Source of the DNA: Clostridia bacterium
GTDB taxonomy: Bacteria > Bacillota > Clostridia > Oscillospirales > CAG-272
Direction: 5' to 3'
Length of the DNA: 43,065 nt
Assembly: GCA_017501225.1 (NCBI GenBank)
Contig: JAFVXH010000003.1
Coordinates: 1 to 43,065, forward strand
Shown here: in pieces, positions 6,837 through 15,199 of the stretch
Numbering within the stretch: position 1 is the first letter of the stretch
How the letters are laid out: every line of letters begins with the position of its first letter
Position numbers and translations under genes: made by a program
The notes under the pieces: generated by a model
What the model saw: the letters and a program-made list of their open reading frames with translations, nothing else
What the model was told of the DNA's origin: nothing
Databases searched by the model: none

Positions 6837-7435
6837 ATCAACAGGAATTTATGACAACGCTGCGGGCAAGGCTCTCGGGGCTTCCTGCGCAGGACGTTGA
6901 GGAGCGTCTTCATTTTTACCGAGAAATGATCGCAGACCGCATGGAGGAGGGACGCACGGAGGAGGAATCCATCGCCGACATCGGCTCTCCCGAGAGGATC
7001 GCAGAGCAGATCATAGCGGACACCCCTCTTACACGAATCGCGAAGGAGCGGATCTTGCCGCAAAGAAGGCTCCGCGCATGGGAGATCGTGCTTTTAGCAC
7101 TTGGCTCCCCCATCTGGCTCTCCTTGGCGGTAGCGCTCCTCGCGGTCATCCTTTCTCTCTACGTGGCACTCTGGGCGGTAACCGTATCGCTCTGGGCGGT
7201 CTTTGCGTCGGTCGTCGCCTGTGCCCCCGTGGGGATCGCTCTGGGCGTCGGCACGTGCATCGCGGGACAACCCGTCGGCGGTGTGGCGATCATGGGTGCC
7301 TCCCTTGTATGCGCGGGCGTTGGAATTTTTGCATTTTTTGGATGCTGTGAAGCCACAAGGGGCTGCGTGCTTCTATCGGGGCTGGGCATGCGTCTGATCA
7401 AGAAATGCTTTATCAAAAAGGAGGACGCGCAATGA
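6833..7435 (+). CDS. DUF1700-family membrane protein
   Basis: 200 residues from the ATG overlapping the PadR stop (ATGA). The cytoplasmic N-terminal ~65 residues match the HAAS/DUF1700 domain (LPAQDVEERLHFYREMIADR, IGSPERIAEQII). Then come several hydrophobic segments rich in Ala, Val and Leu (about residues 83-115, 120-145 and 147-175) and a basic tail. Usually a membrane partner of PadR and DUF4097 proteins; no enzymatic role is known. Coupled at its other end too (ATGA with the DUF4097 gene). Confidence 0.88.
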   Translation: MNQQEFMTTLRARLSGLPAQDVEERLHFYREMIADRMEEGRTEEESIADIGSPERIAEQIIADTPLTRIAKERILPQRRLRAWEIVLLALGSPIWLSLAVALLAVILSLYVALWAVTVSLWAVFASVVACAPVGIALGVGTCIAGQPVGGVAIMGASLVCAGVGIFAFFGCCEATRGCVLLSGLGMRLIKKCFIKKEDAQ

Positions 7436-8397
7436 AAGCGGGTGTAAAAATCTGGCTGATTACAGCCGCAGCCCTGACTCTGATCGGGGGAATCTTGTTT
7501 GGAGGAATGATGACGCTTATGAGCTGGGATTTTACAAAATTATCAACGAACCAATACGAAACGAACGAACATCGGATCACAGAGGAATTCCGTTCCATCT
7601 TGATCCGTACCGATACCGCGGATATCAAGCTGGTGCCCTCCGAGGACGGTACGGTCAGCGTGGTGTGCCACGAGCAGGAAAAGTGCAGACACGAGGTCAA
7701 GGTCGCGGACGGAACACTGGTCATCGAGCGAAACGACACGAGAAAATGGTACGAGCACATCGGCATCAATTTCGGAGCGCCCAAGATCACGGTGTCAATC
7801 CCCCGCGGAGAATACGGAACGCTTTCTATCACGTCCGGCACGGGAGATACCGAGATCCCGGATGCCTTCCGCTTTGAGAGCATCTCGATCAAGGAAAGCA
7901 CCGGGCACGTCCGCAACTACGCCTCTGCGTCGGGCAGTATCACGATCAAGACCTCAACGGGAGCTATCCGGGTGGGCTCCCTGCACGCAAGCTCCCTTGA
8001 TCTCTCGGTTACCACGGGTGACGTAACCGTTTCGGACGTTACGTGCGACGGGGATCTCGCGATCCGCGTGTCCACGGGCAAGACCTATTTAGAGAACATC
8101 GCCTGCAAGAACCTGATCTCGACCGGAAGCACCGGAAGGATCTCGCTGAAAAACGTGATCGCCGCAGAAAAATTTTCGATGGAACGAAGCACGGGCGACG
8201 TGATCTTCGATCAATCGGATGCCGCTGAAATCCTCGTAAAAACCAACACGGGCGACGTCATCGGCACCCTGCTCTCGGAAAAGGTGTTCATCACAAGAAG
8301 TGACACGGGCCACATCACCGTCCCCCATTCGATCACGGGAGGACGCTGCCAGATCACCACGGATACGGGCGATATTACCGTCAGCGTTCTAAGTTAA
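7432..8397 (+). CDS. DUF4097-family beta-helix protein (YvlB/LiaX-type adhesin-like domain)
   Basis: 321 residues from ATG 7432, translationally coupled to the DUF1700 gene. An N-terminal hydrophobic segment (residues ~7-30) is a signal anchor, so the rest is probably outside the membrane. From ~residue 100 a repeated S/T-T-G-D/H/R motif recurs about every 20 residues (STGHVRNY, STGAIRVG, TTGDVTVS, STGKTYLE, STGRISLK, STGDVIFD, NTGDVIGT, DTGHITVP, DTGDITVS), giving the right-handed beta-helix of the DUF4097 family. Last gene of the PadR operon. Role probably envelope-stress related (inference from family context). Confidence 0.88.
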   Translation: MKAGVKIWLITAAALTLIGGILFGGMMTLMSWDFTKLSTNQYETNEHRITEEFRSILIRTDTADIKLVPSEDGTVSVVCHEQEKCRHEVKVADGTLVIERNDTRKWYEHIGINFGAPKITVSIPRGEYGTLSITSGTGDTEIPDAFRFESISIKESTGHVRNYASASGSITIKTSTGAIRVGSLHASSLDLSVTTGDVTVSDVTCDGDLAIRVSTGKTYLENIACKNLISTGSTGRISLKNVIAAEKFSMERSTGDVIFDQSDAAEILVKTNTGDVIGTLLSEKVFITRSDTGHITVPHSITGGRCQITTDTGDITVSVLS

Positions 8398-8400
8398 CTG

Positions 8401-8430
8401 CAAAAGGGGCATGAAAATGCCCCTTTTTGC
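8401..8430 (+). terminator. Terminator of the PadR operon
   Basis: AAAAGGGGCAT GAAA ATGCCCCTTTTT, a perfect stem ending in a T-run, 4 bases after the DUF4097 stop. Confidence 0.85.
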
Positions 8431-8462
8431 GTTCTTTCGCGCGCAGCCAAGCGAATTCTCTC

Positions 8463-8491
8463 TTGAAAATCGGTTCGGTCTGTGCTATAAT
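8463..8491 (+). promoter_or_regulatory. Promoter of the MBL/TIM-MBL/PHP operon
   Basis: TTGAAA, 17 bases, TATAAT, about 50 bases before the first start codon. Confidence 0.75.
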
Positions 8492-8539
8492 GTCGATATC
8501 AAGACGAACATCCCCTAATTTGCTATTTGGGAGGAACAC

Positions 8540-9325
8540 ATGGCAACACTCAGAATTCTGGGAGCATGCTCGGGCACCGAGCCCATGCCAAAGCTTCATC
8601 ATACCAGCATTGTCCTGACCGCAGGAGATCGCAACTATTTCTTTGACGCGGGAGAGAACTGCTCGCACACGGCTCACATCGCAGGCATAGAGCTCCTCAA
8701 AACCCGCGCGATCTTCCTTTCGCACTCGCACTATGACCACGTAGGAGGCCTTATGGGGCTGTTCTGGGTGCTCAACAAGCTCAACAAGCAATACAAGATC
8801 CCGCTTGCCGACGGCGAGATCAAGCTCTTTCTTCCCGAGCCTGCCGTTTGGGAGCACATCCTCGGAGCCCTGCACTACACCGAGGGAGGATTTAACCACA
8901 GCTTTGAGATCCCCGTTGCAAAGCCGACGCTCGGCACCTTCTTCGAGGACGAAAACGTCAAGGTCACGGCGTTCGAATCGCATCATCTGCCCCTCGCCGA
9001 AGACGGATCGATCCGCTCCTTCTCCTACTTGATGGAGGTCGGGGACAAACGGATCGTCTTTTCGGGCGACGTCAAATCCATGGAGGATCTGATCCCCGCT
9101 GTAGACACGGGCTGTGATCTTCTGATCTGCGAAACGGGGCATCACACCGTCGCCGCGGTGTGCGAGTTCGCACAGACACATCACGTAGGGAAGCTCATTT
9201 TTACGCATCACGGCAGAGAAATTCTGGAAAACCGCCCCACGGTGGCATGCGCGATCGACGCATGCACGATCCCCGTCGAGATCGCATTTGACGGCATGAC
9301 GTTAAATTTGGAGGAATTGAAATGA
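8540..9325 (+). CDS. MBL-fold metal-dependent hydrolase
   Basis: 261 residues, ATG behind GGGAGG. The metal-binding HSHYDH motif is at 62-67, the core FFDAGE at 34-39, an aspartate in FSGDVK near 177, and later histidines in FTHHG (221-225), which together are the ligand set of a two-metal MBL site. This resembles RNase Z-like/phnP/lactonase-type MBL hydrolases rather than beta-lactamases. Cytoplasmic. The first gene of a three-metalloenzyme operon; its stop overlaps the next start (ATGA), so it probably acts with the TIM-MBL fusion. Substrate unknown; a phosphodiester or lactone is plausible. Confidence 0.85.
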   Translation: MATLRILGACSGTEPMPKLHHTSIVLTAGDRNYFFDAGENCSHTAHIAGIELLKTRAIFLSHSHYDHVGGLMGLFWVLNKLNKQYKIPLADGEIKLFLPEPAVWEHILGALHYTEGGFNHSFEIPVAKPTLGTFFEDENVKVTAFESHHLPLAEDGSIRSFSYLMEVGDKRIVFSGDVKSMEDLIPAVDTGCDLLICETGHHTVAAVCEFAQTHHVGKLIFTHHGREILENRPTVACAIDACTIPVEIAFDGMTLNLEELK

Positions 9326-10950
9326 TCGGCGTATCCTTACCCTTGGATTGGTTGAACGGAGAAGGCGCTTTGGAGCTGGATTACGAAAAAACGCTTGCCG
9401 AGCTCAAGGCAGCGGGCGTGCGCTCGATCGAGCTTCGTACCGTCCGCGCAAAGCACGAGCCGGAGATGGTGCTCTCGGTCGCAAACAAGCTTTGGGAGCG
9501 CGGCTTTTTGATCACTGTGCACGGAGAGGTCAAGAGCGAGGCAACGGCACTGTCCGACGTATTCGCTCCTCTTGCATCCCTTTTGCCCGCTTTGCAGCAG
9601 AAAACGCTGAATATTACGATCCATCCCATCGACGGCGACAACGCAAAGGTCCTGAATACGCTTGCCGATCATATCGAGGCACACGGATACCCCGTGACGG
9701 TTTCACTGGAAAATAACCGTCTGCTCCCCGACAAAACCGAGGGCGATAGCGCAGAGCTTGTTTTGCGGGCGGTCACAGAGGTAGGCCGCGCCTGCATCGG
9801 CATCTGCTTTGATTTCGGTCACTATATTTACTATCGCAAGAAGAATTTCCCCGATGAGCCCATCGTGCTCCCCCCCAAGGAATTCTTCCGCCGCGTGATC
9901 CACACCCACATCCACGGTGTGGACGGACTGAAAACGCATTTCCCCTTGGATATTCACCCCATCCCTTTGGCGGAGATCTTTGAACAGCTTTCCTTTGAGT
10001 ATTTCGGACTTTACAATCTCGAATTGGATTTCCCGAGATTTGCGGGACGGTACGATCCGAGAGATGCCCTGCTCGGCTCTGTCGCGACCATCCGTCGGGA
10101 GCTGCCGATCTGCGCTACCACGTACGACGAGGTGCGCGACCGCTTTGACGGCTGGTTTTCCTCTGCGCTGCAGGCGCTTGACGGAAACGAGGGAACGAAA
10201 TTCGGTCTGATCCATTCCACCTCCTATCTGTTCAACACAAACGGCTTCCTCTGGGGCATGGACGTCGCCTTCCGCAACGCGTGGTCGCTTGCCGAAACAC
10301 CGAAGGCGTGCGCTGAGCTGCTAAAGGGTCTTCGCCTGATGATCATCTCACACGGACACAGAGATCACTTTGAAAGGGAAACCGTCAGGGCACTTGCGAG
10401 CACCGATATGCAGTGGCTGATCCCCGATTTTCTGTACGGCACCGCCATCGAATACGGACTGCGCGCAGAGCAGATCATCGTCGCGCACGAAGGCGAGGCG
10501 ATCCGAATCGGCCCTCTTACAATTCTTCCCTTCCCCGGAAGACACTTCCGCCCGGGCACGGCGCTGGGCGTTCCCGAATACGGCTATTACGTCACGGCGG
10601 AGAACGCACCCTCTATGGTATTCCCTTTGGACGTAAGAGACCTTTCTCTTGACGGAATGCCTAGTCTTCCCAAGGCTGATTACTGCTTTTCCAACGTCTG
10701 GCTGGGGGACGGCAAGGGGCTGGAGAAATCCTACGACCCAATCGTCGGCGAGTTCGCCCGCTTTATGCTGGCATTCGGCGGCAAGCATGTCTTTCTGACG
10801 CACCTGAACGAGAATGGGCGGAAGGATGCCGATATGTGGCGCGATCACCACGGTGAGCTCGTCAAGCAAAAAATGCTTGCGCTCTCTCCAACAACCAAGG
10901 TGACAATCCCCTCGTGCGGCGAGGTCACCGTCCTGACAAAACAGAATTGA
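9322..10950 (+). CDS. Fusion of a xylose-isomerase-like TIM barrel and an MBL-fold hydrolase
   Basis: 542 residues. Residues ~1-260 form an AP-endonuclease-2/xylose-isomerase-like barrel with metal-type residues in VSLENN (E130), CFDFGH (D164, H167), HTHIHG (195-200) and LELDF (E234). Residues ~290-540 form an MBL domain with SHGHRDH (H344, H346, D348, H349), FPGRHF, FPLDVRD and LTHLNENG. Translationally coupled to a stand-alone MBL gene and followed by a PHP gene. In the ascorbate pathway an MBL lactonase (UlaG) and a TIM-barrel epimerase (UlaE) act in sequence. By analogy this could join ring opening and isomerisation in one chain; that is inference. No frameshift marks the junction. Confidence 0.8.
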   Translation: MIGVSLPLDWLNGEGALELDYEKTLAELKAAGVRSIELRTVRAKHEPEMVLSVANKLWERGFLITVHGEVKSEATALSDVFAPLASLLPALQQKTLNITIHPIDGDNAKVLNTLADHIEAHGYPVTVSLENNRLLPDKTEGDSAELVLRAVTEVGRACIGICFDFGHYIYYRKKNFPDEPIVLPPKEFFRRVIHTHIHGVDGLKTHFPLDIHPIPLAEIFEQLSFEYFGLYNLELDFPRFAGRYDPRDALLGSVATIRRELPICATTYDEVRDRFDGWFSSALQALDGNEGTKFGLIHSTSYLFNTNGFLWGMDVAFRNAWSLAETPKACAELLKGLRLMIISHGHRDHFERETVRALASTDMQWLIPDFLYGTAIEYGLRAEQIIVAHEGEAIRIGPLTILPFPGRHFRPGTALGVPEYGYYVTAENAPSMVFPLDVRDLSLDGMPSLPKADYCFSNVWLGDGKGLEKSYDPIVGEFARFMLAFGGKHVFLTHLNENGRKDADMWRDHHGELVKQKMLALSPTTKVTIPSCGEVTVLTKQN

Positions 10951-10994
10951 TTTCAGAACACCTTTACGCGGGGAGGAAAAGGAGAACACACACC

Positions 10995-11945
10995 ATGCGT
11001 AACATCACAGAGCTTTGGCCAAGGGAGGGAAACTTCTATAAGATCAACCTCCACGCACATACCACCTGCTCGGACGGAAAATTTACGCCCGCACAGCTCA
11101 AGCAGCTTTATCTGGAGCAAGGCTACAGTGCCGTGGCGTTCAGCGATCACCACGACTGCATTCCCCACCCCGAATTGACCGACGGGCACTTCGTTGCCCT
11201 GACGGCAACCGAGCTGGATTTTCACGCCTATAGCGAAACCGGCGAATTCGTTCGCGGCGTGCACCTCAACGCGCTGGCAAGCAACCCCGCGACCGAGCGC
11301 AGCTATGAAAGATTCCCCCTGGATTACGACCTGATCAATCAGACGGTCGAGGAGCTGCACCGGGACGGATTTTTCGTCACACTCAATCACCCCGTGTGGT
11401 CCAATATGTCCACCGAGGAGCTGACTCTGATCCGGGGATACGACGCCATGGAGGTCTTTAACTCGATCGCTGTGATGTTCAACAATTACTCGGACGATTC
11501 GGCATTCTTTGAAACCTTCTTGCGAGGCGGCGGACGCGCCTTGCCCATTGCCGCGGACGACTGTCACAAGATCGCGGAGGACGGACGCCCCTTCACGGAA
11601 TACTATCAGGGCTTTACCGTGATCAAAGCCCCGACGCTTTCCTATGAGTCGATCCTGGATGCGCTCCGCAAGGGAAATTTCTATTCCTCCACGGGTCCCG
11701 CGATTGAAAATCTTTGGCTGGACGGAAGCATCTTGCACGTCGAATGCAGTCCCGTGTGCGGCGTGTTCGTGCACAGCAAATACCTCTCCTGCAAGGTGCA
11801 GGTGGTGGATTTTACAGATTCCATCACGCGCGCCGAGATCGACCTTTCCGACATGCTGGCAAGATCCCCCTATTTCTGGGTGCAGCTACGCGATACCAAT
11901 GGCAAAAAGGCGTGGGCGGTTCCCTATTGGCTGGATCAAAAGTAA
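10995..11945 (+). CDS. PHP-domain metal-dependent phosphoesterase
   Basis: 316 residues from ATG 10995, the start with AAAAGGAG upstream; the open frame runs further up into the previous gene. The PHP signature is clear: NLHAHTTCSDG (H20, H22, D27), FSDHHD (50-54), a glutamate in ATELDFH, LNHPVWSN, and a late DDCHK for the metal cluster. PHP proteins hydrolyse phosphate esters using three metals. 44 bases after the fusion gene with no terminator between, so third gene of the operon. It may remove a phosphate before or after the MBL/TIM steps (inference). Confidence 0.85.
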   Translation: MRNITELWPREGNFYKINLHAHTTCSDGKFTPAQLKQLYLEQGYSAVAFSDHHDCIPHPELTDGHFVALTATELDFHAYSETGEFVRGVHLNALASNPATERSYERFPLDYDLINQTVEELHRDGFFVTLNHPVWSNMSTEELTLIRGYDAMEVFNSIAVMFNNYSDDSAFFETFLRGGGRALPIAADDCHKIAEDGRPFTEYYQGFTVIKAPTLSYESILDALRKGNFYSSTGPAIENLWLDGSILHVECSPVCGVFVHSKYLSCKVQVVDFTDSITRAEIDLSDMLARSPYFWVQLRDTNGKKAWAVPYWLDQK

Positions 11946-12002
11946 ATCATAGCCACCCGTCAAACGGGTGGTATGCACAAGAGCTAAAGCCTAAGGCTAT
12001 CG

Positions 12003-12034
12003 GCCGGCGACTCAAGTCGCCGGCTTTTGCTTTT
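12003..12034 (+). terminator. Terminator after the PHP gene
   Basis: GCCGGCGACT CAA GTCGCCGGC, a strong stem followed by TTTTGCTTTT, downstream of the metalloenzyme operon. Confidence 0.7.
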
Positions 12035-12082
12035 CAAAAACGTTGAGCCCGGCTCCCCTCCACAATCGGGAGTGGAAACAAC

Positions 12083-12115
12083 AATAAGCCTTCCCCCTAT
12101 GGGAGAAGGCTTATT
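12083..12115 (-). terminator. Hairpin between the convergent genes
   Basis: AATAAGCCTTC and GAAGGCTTATT pair around a C/G-rich centre. On the minus strand it is followed by GTTGTTT. It probably ends the 12222-13340 transcript. Confidence 0.5.
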
Positions 12116-12221
12116 TACATTTGCTCCAAAACGAAGGGAGCCCCCTGATTGCCCACCTGCTTAGCGGGTGGTTGTCTGTTTCGCACTTCGCGCTCAACCG
12201 CCTAAAGGCATTCATCCAAGT

Positions 12222-13340
12222 TCAAGAATCCCCTACTCCGAACGCGAAATCCGAAATCCAAGACGAGCGGTATCCGTGCTCCTCGCACCAGCGAACCCCC
12301 GTAAACAAGCGCTCCCTGTAATCGGGAAGATACTTGTGATATTCGGGATAGAAATACTGCTCGTGGATCAGAAGATACATGAACGCGCGGTCGGGGCGGT
12401 CAAGAAAGGCGTCCAGATGCGCCCGTATCCGTTCGGGCTCCAGCGTGTCCAAAATGATATCGTCCTTGACGAAGATAAGATCCTCCTTGGTGTCCACCCA
12501 AAAATCCCGCCCCTGCGCGTGCTTGGTCTGCTCGACGGAAAGATAGTAGGACACAGCGGGCTCTCCCCGCGCGTTGATCAGGAAATAGGCGTCCAGCACC
12601 GAAAAACCGAGATCCCGAAAGGCGCGCGTTGCCTCAAGGGAGGAATCCGCCCAGTGCTGGGAGGTGACGCGATCTAAAACCTCCTTGCCCGCAAAGCGCT
12701 CGATCTCGCGCTCGACCATTCTTCCCTCCTCCATGACCTGCCCGTACGGCGCATTCTTGTACGGACTGTCGGGAAGATCCGCACGGGAATGGAAGGAAAG
12801 GCGGAGCCAATCGGCGTTTGCCGCAAATTCGCTCCTGTATTTGTCGGGGAACATCGAAAGGTTGAAACTCCGATCCACCGTTTCGTAATAGAGATGCATA
12901 TGCACGTGCGTTCCAAAGGTCTGATGAAGCTCCAAAAACAGCGCAAAAAAGGGATCGTCAAAGACCGAACCGTATTCCTTCTGATGCTCCCAAATATTCC
13001 GAAGGCTGAAAATGACGTCGTCCACGCCGACGCGGTAGGTGCGGTATCCGTTGCGGAACCAAAACACCGAAATGCTCTCGCGCTGACCCGTTTGCTCGCA
13101 TTCGGCACAAAGCTCGGTGCGATAAGAGCACAGGGGCACCTCGGCGCAAAAGCGTCCCGCCTCACCCTCCTTCGCGGGAATGCCGTTGACCGTGACGTGT
13201 GTGCCGGATGGGGCGCACAGCACGGCAGGCACCGTCAGCACGCCGTTTTCCTCCGTTCCGTCGATCTCCCGGAACAGCACGTCGCCGTCGATGGGAGAAA
13301 GAAACCGAAGCGGTGGGGTTATGCAAATTCGGTCGGTCAT
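12222..13340 (-). CDS. Polysaccharide deacetylase-like protein
   Basis: 372 residues from ATG 13340, chosen for the GGAGGAGG site before it; the frame extends upstream without one. The first ~100 residues look like a beta-rich, Ig-like domain (ITPPLRFLSPIDGDVLF, GTHVTVNGIPAKEGE). The rest resembles a NodB-type deacetylase barrel (DDVIFSLRNI, THVHMHLYYE, RLSFHSR), though the first Asp-Asp motif is not in its classic form. Cytoplasmic by sequence. Stands alone with a consensus promoter. The C-terminal five to ten residues run into the repeat-like DNA at 12222-12240 and may have been altered. Function provisional. Confidence 0.55.
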   Translation of the reverse strand: MTDRICITPPLRFLSPIDGDVLFREIDGTEENGVLTVPAVLCAPSGTHVTVNGIPAKEGEAGRFCAEVPLCSYRTELCAECEQTGQRESISVFWFRNGYRTYRVGVDDVIFSLRNIWEHQKEYGSVFDDPFFALFLELHQTFGTHVHMHLYYETVDRSFNLSMFPDKYRSEFAANADWLRLSFHSRADLPDSPYKNAPYGQVMEEGRMVEREIERFAGKEVLDRVTSQHWADSSLEATRAFRDLGFSVLDAYFLINARGEPAVSYYLSVEQTKHAQGRDFWVDTKEDLIFVKDDIILDTLEPERIRAHLDAFLDRPDRAFMYLLIHEQYFYPEYHKYLPDYRERLFTGVRWCEEHGYRSSWISDFAFGVGDS

Positions 13341-13376
13341 AGACGTCCTCCTCCGTGTCAATATCTTGGTATCTTT

Positions 13377-13405
13377 ATTATACTCCACGCGCATGGCGTT
13401 GTCAA
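13377..13405 (-). promoter_or_regulatory. Promoter of the 12222-13340 gene
   Basis: TTGACA, 17 bases, TATAAT on the minus strand, about 35 bases before the start. Confidence 0.8.
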
Positions 13406-13440
13406 CGGCAGATTGGACGCAAGGCTCCGCACAAGACGCG

Positions 13441-13563
13441 CGGGCGCGATTTTTTTGAAAAAGCCTTGACAAACCTTTCGTTTGGCGATATCCTTGAGTC
13501 AATCACACAGCCGATAGGAGAGTAAAACATGGAACTGAAAGCGCTTGCCGCAAGGCTTGGCAT
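13441..13563 (+). repeat. Duplicated promoter/start segment, copy 1
   Basis: 123 bases repeated at 15078-15199 with two substitutions and one base of length difference. It carries a promoter, the ribosome binding site ATAGGAGAG and the first 12 codons of the 15165-16352 gene. Confidence 0.9.
13466..13494 (+). promoter_or_regulatory. Promoter inside the duplicated segment, copy 1
   Basis: TTGACA, 17 bases, TATCCT, matching the promoter of the full-length gene at 15102-15130. Confidence 0.6.
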
Positions 13564-13702
13564 TTCGGAGCGCTGTATCCGCGCATTTGAAAACGCAAAA
13601 TACTGCTATAAGACCATAGATTTGTGCTTGCTTTTTCTTGCGGGGTGTGATAGTATGAGCATACGTAGGCAAAAAGCCCGAGCAAGGAGGAACACAACAT
13701 GA
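13529..13702 (+). pseudogene. 57-codon ORF made from a duplicated gene start
   Basis: The first 12 residues (MELKALAARLGI) are identical to the acyltransferase-like protein at 15165. After that the sequence is unrelated (SERCIRAFENAK, then TIDLCLLFLAGCD). It keeps the promoter and ribosome binding site of the donor gene, and its TGA overlaps the ATG of the deacetylase gene (ATGA at 13699-13702). It is therefore probably translated and could couple to that gene, though it most likely arose as a broken duplicate. Whether the peptide itself matters is unknown. Confidence 0.5.
13628..13656 (+). promoter_or_regulatory. Second possible promoter of the 13699 gene
   Basis: TTGCTT, 17 bases, TAGTAT, inside the 57-codon ORF and 43 bases before the ATG at 13699. 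It would let the deacetylase gene be expressed independently of the duplicated promoter. Confidence 0.5.
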
Positions 13703-15054
13703 CCAAGGTGATTTTCAGCTTTGATATCGAGGATTATATCAACTCGCACGCAGCCGACGGTGTACTGTGGGCGGCGCAGCTTTTGCGCCGTGAGGGCATC
13801 AGGGGCAGCTTTAACACGGCGGGAATGTTCGCACAGGCACTGGAAAAGTGGGGAAGACAGGACATCATCAGTGAGCTGAGAGATCACCACGAGCTGACGC
13901 TTCATTCTCACCGTCATTCCATGCATCCCACCATCAACGAATACACCGACGTAGCCGATCCGTATGCCGCCATTGACGAGGTCATCGAGGACGAAACCGT
14001 AGGTCTTGAAAAGCTTTGGCGTGTGTTCGGCGTTGCTCCCGAGAGCATCAAAACGGCCTGCCCTCCCGGCCTTTCCACCTCGTATGCCGCGCACTACGCA
14101 TACGCCAAAATGGGCTTTACGATCTATGACGGCGACACGCTTTACGACGCATACCGCAACCGTCCGCTCTTCAACTGCAATATCGCGTCCCTGTTCTACA
14201 ATACGGGTCTGATCAGCGGCGCGTTCAAGAAGGGCAGAGAGCACATCAAGGAATTTGTTGAGCAGAACGTATTCTCTCGGGATATTTTCATTTTCTATCA
14301 CCATCCCGCGTGGGCACTGATCCCGAGCTATTGCGATCTGGATAACTTCAACGGCGTCAACACGCCCTCCGACCGGTGGATTCTGGAGGAGAAGCGTCCC
14401 GAGGCGGAGATTCAAGCTTTCTACGAGAATTTCCAATACCTTGTGGAGCTTTTGAAGAACGATCCTCGCTGTGAGTTCGCGACCTACGGCGATATTGCAA
14501 AGACGCTTGGCGGGGAGCGCGTGATCACAAAGGACATGATTCCCGCGCTGCGCCGTCAGCTGGACGAAGAGCTGTTCCCCGTCACGACGCCCGATTCCCT
14601 CTCGCTGTCCGATATCGCGCTTGCTTGCCGCGATTTTCTGTTTGGCAAGGAGGAGCACGTCTGCTCCGACGTATACGGCTTCATCGCCACGCCGCACGCC
14701 GCAACGGCACCCGTGACGCTGAGTGCCGAGGAGGTCAAGGCGCTTGCCAAAAAGCTCAAGGACGGAAGATTCCTGCCCGAATTTTTGTGGGCAGGGGATC
14801 AAAAGATCGGCCCTGCCGATTGGCTGCGTGCCGCACTTGCGATTCTGGACGGCGAGGAGAGCTATACCGTCGAGCCCAATTCCGCGTGGCAGATCGATCT
14901 GGATCAGTTCCCCGAATACCGCGATACCTACTACAACAACCGCTGGATCCACTGCAAGGAGTTTGAGGATCGCTATCTTGCGGATCGCTTCCGTCTGCAA
15001 AGCTGGACCATCCGCTTGCCGAAGGGGACCGATCGCTTCATTTTCCCGAAATAA
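13699..15054 (+). CDS. Polysaccharide deacetylase-family protein
   Basis: 451 residues behind AAGGAGG. The N-terminal ~230 residues fit a NodB-like barrel: FSFDIEDYI (acidic pair at residues 9 and 12), REGIRGSFNTAG, HHELTLHSHRHSMHP (histidines 69, 71 and 73 as likely metal ligands) and IFIFYHHPAW. The C-terminal ~200 residues (from ~residue 250) form an extra domain I do not recognise. No signal peptide, so it acts inside the cell, perhaps on acetylated oligosaccharides. Downstream is the acyltransferase-like gene with a copy of the same leader. Family fairly firm, substrate unknown. Confidence 0.75.
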   Translation: MTKVIFSFDIEDYINSHAADGVLWAAQLLRREGIRGSFNTAGMFAQALEKWGRQDIISELRDHHELTLHSHRHSMHPTINEYTDVADPYAAIDEVIEDETVGLEKLWRVFGVAPESIKTACPPGLSTSYAAHYAYAKMGFTIYDGDTLYDAYRNRPLFNCNIASLFYNTGLISGAFKKGREHIKEFVEQNVFSRDIFIFYHHPAWALIPSYCDLDNFNGVNTPSDRWILEEKRPEAEIQAFYENFQYLVELLKNDPRCEFATYGDIAKTLGGERVITKDMIPALRRQLDEELFPVTTPDSLSLSDIALACRDFLFGKEEHVCSDVYGFIATPHAATAPVTLSAEEVKALAKKLKDGRFLPEFLWAGDQKIGPADWLRAALAILDGEESYTVEPNSAWQIDLDQFPEYRDTYYNNRWIHCKEFEDRYLADRFRLQSWTIRLPKGTDRFIFPK

Positions 15055-15077
15055 AGCGATCGGTATCCCAAGGCAAG

Positions 15078-15199
15078 CGGGCGCGATTTTTTGAAAAAGC
15101 CTTGACAAACCTTGCGTTTGGTGATATCCTTGAGTCAATCACACAGCCGATAGGAGAGTAAAACATGGAACTGAAAGCGCTTGCCGCAAGGCTTGGCAT
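15078..15199 (+). repeat. Duplicated promoter/start segment, copy 2 (probable original)
   Basis: 122 bases, ~98% identical to 13441-13563. Here the first 12 codons continue into a full-length gene, so this is probably the source copy. Confidence 0.9.
15102..15130 (+). promoter_or_regulatory. Promoter of the 15165 gene
   Basis: TTGACA, 17 bases, TATCCT, 34 bases before the ATG. Confidence 0.65.

Larger units (their letters stand above)
11951..12240. mobile_element. Possible IS200/IS605-derived MITE or remnant (hairpin-rich, no ORF)
   Basis: Two related end hairpins, CCACCCGT CAA ACGGGTGG at 11953-11971 and CCACCTGC TTA GCGGGTGG at 12153-12171, flank a non-coding stretch containing AGCCTAAGGCT and further hairpins. 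The right part (CGCCTAAAGGC, then TTCAAGAATCCCC) resembles sequences at ends of IS200/IS605 elements as I remember them. No transposase is present. The stop of the 12222-13340 gene lies inside the right end. Confidence 0.35.

Noticed and set aside
13606..15138. A 510-codon open frame antisense to the deacetylase gene
   Set aside because: The plus-strand frame has deacetylase motifs, a promoter and AAGGAGG; the antisense frame has none of these.
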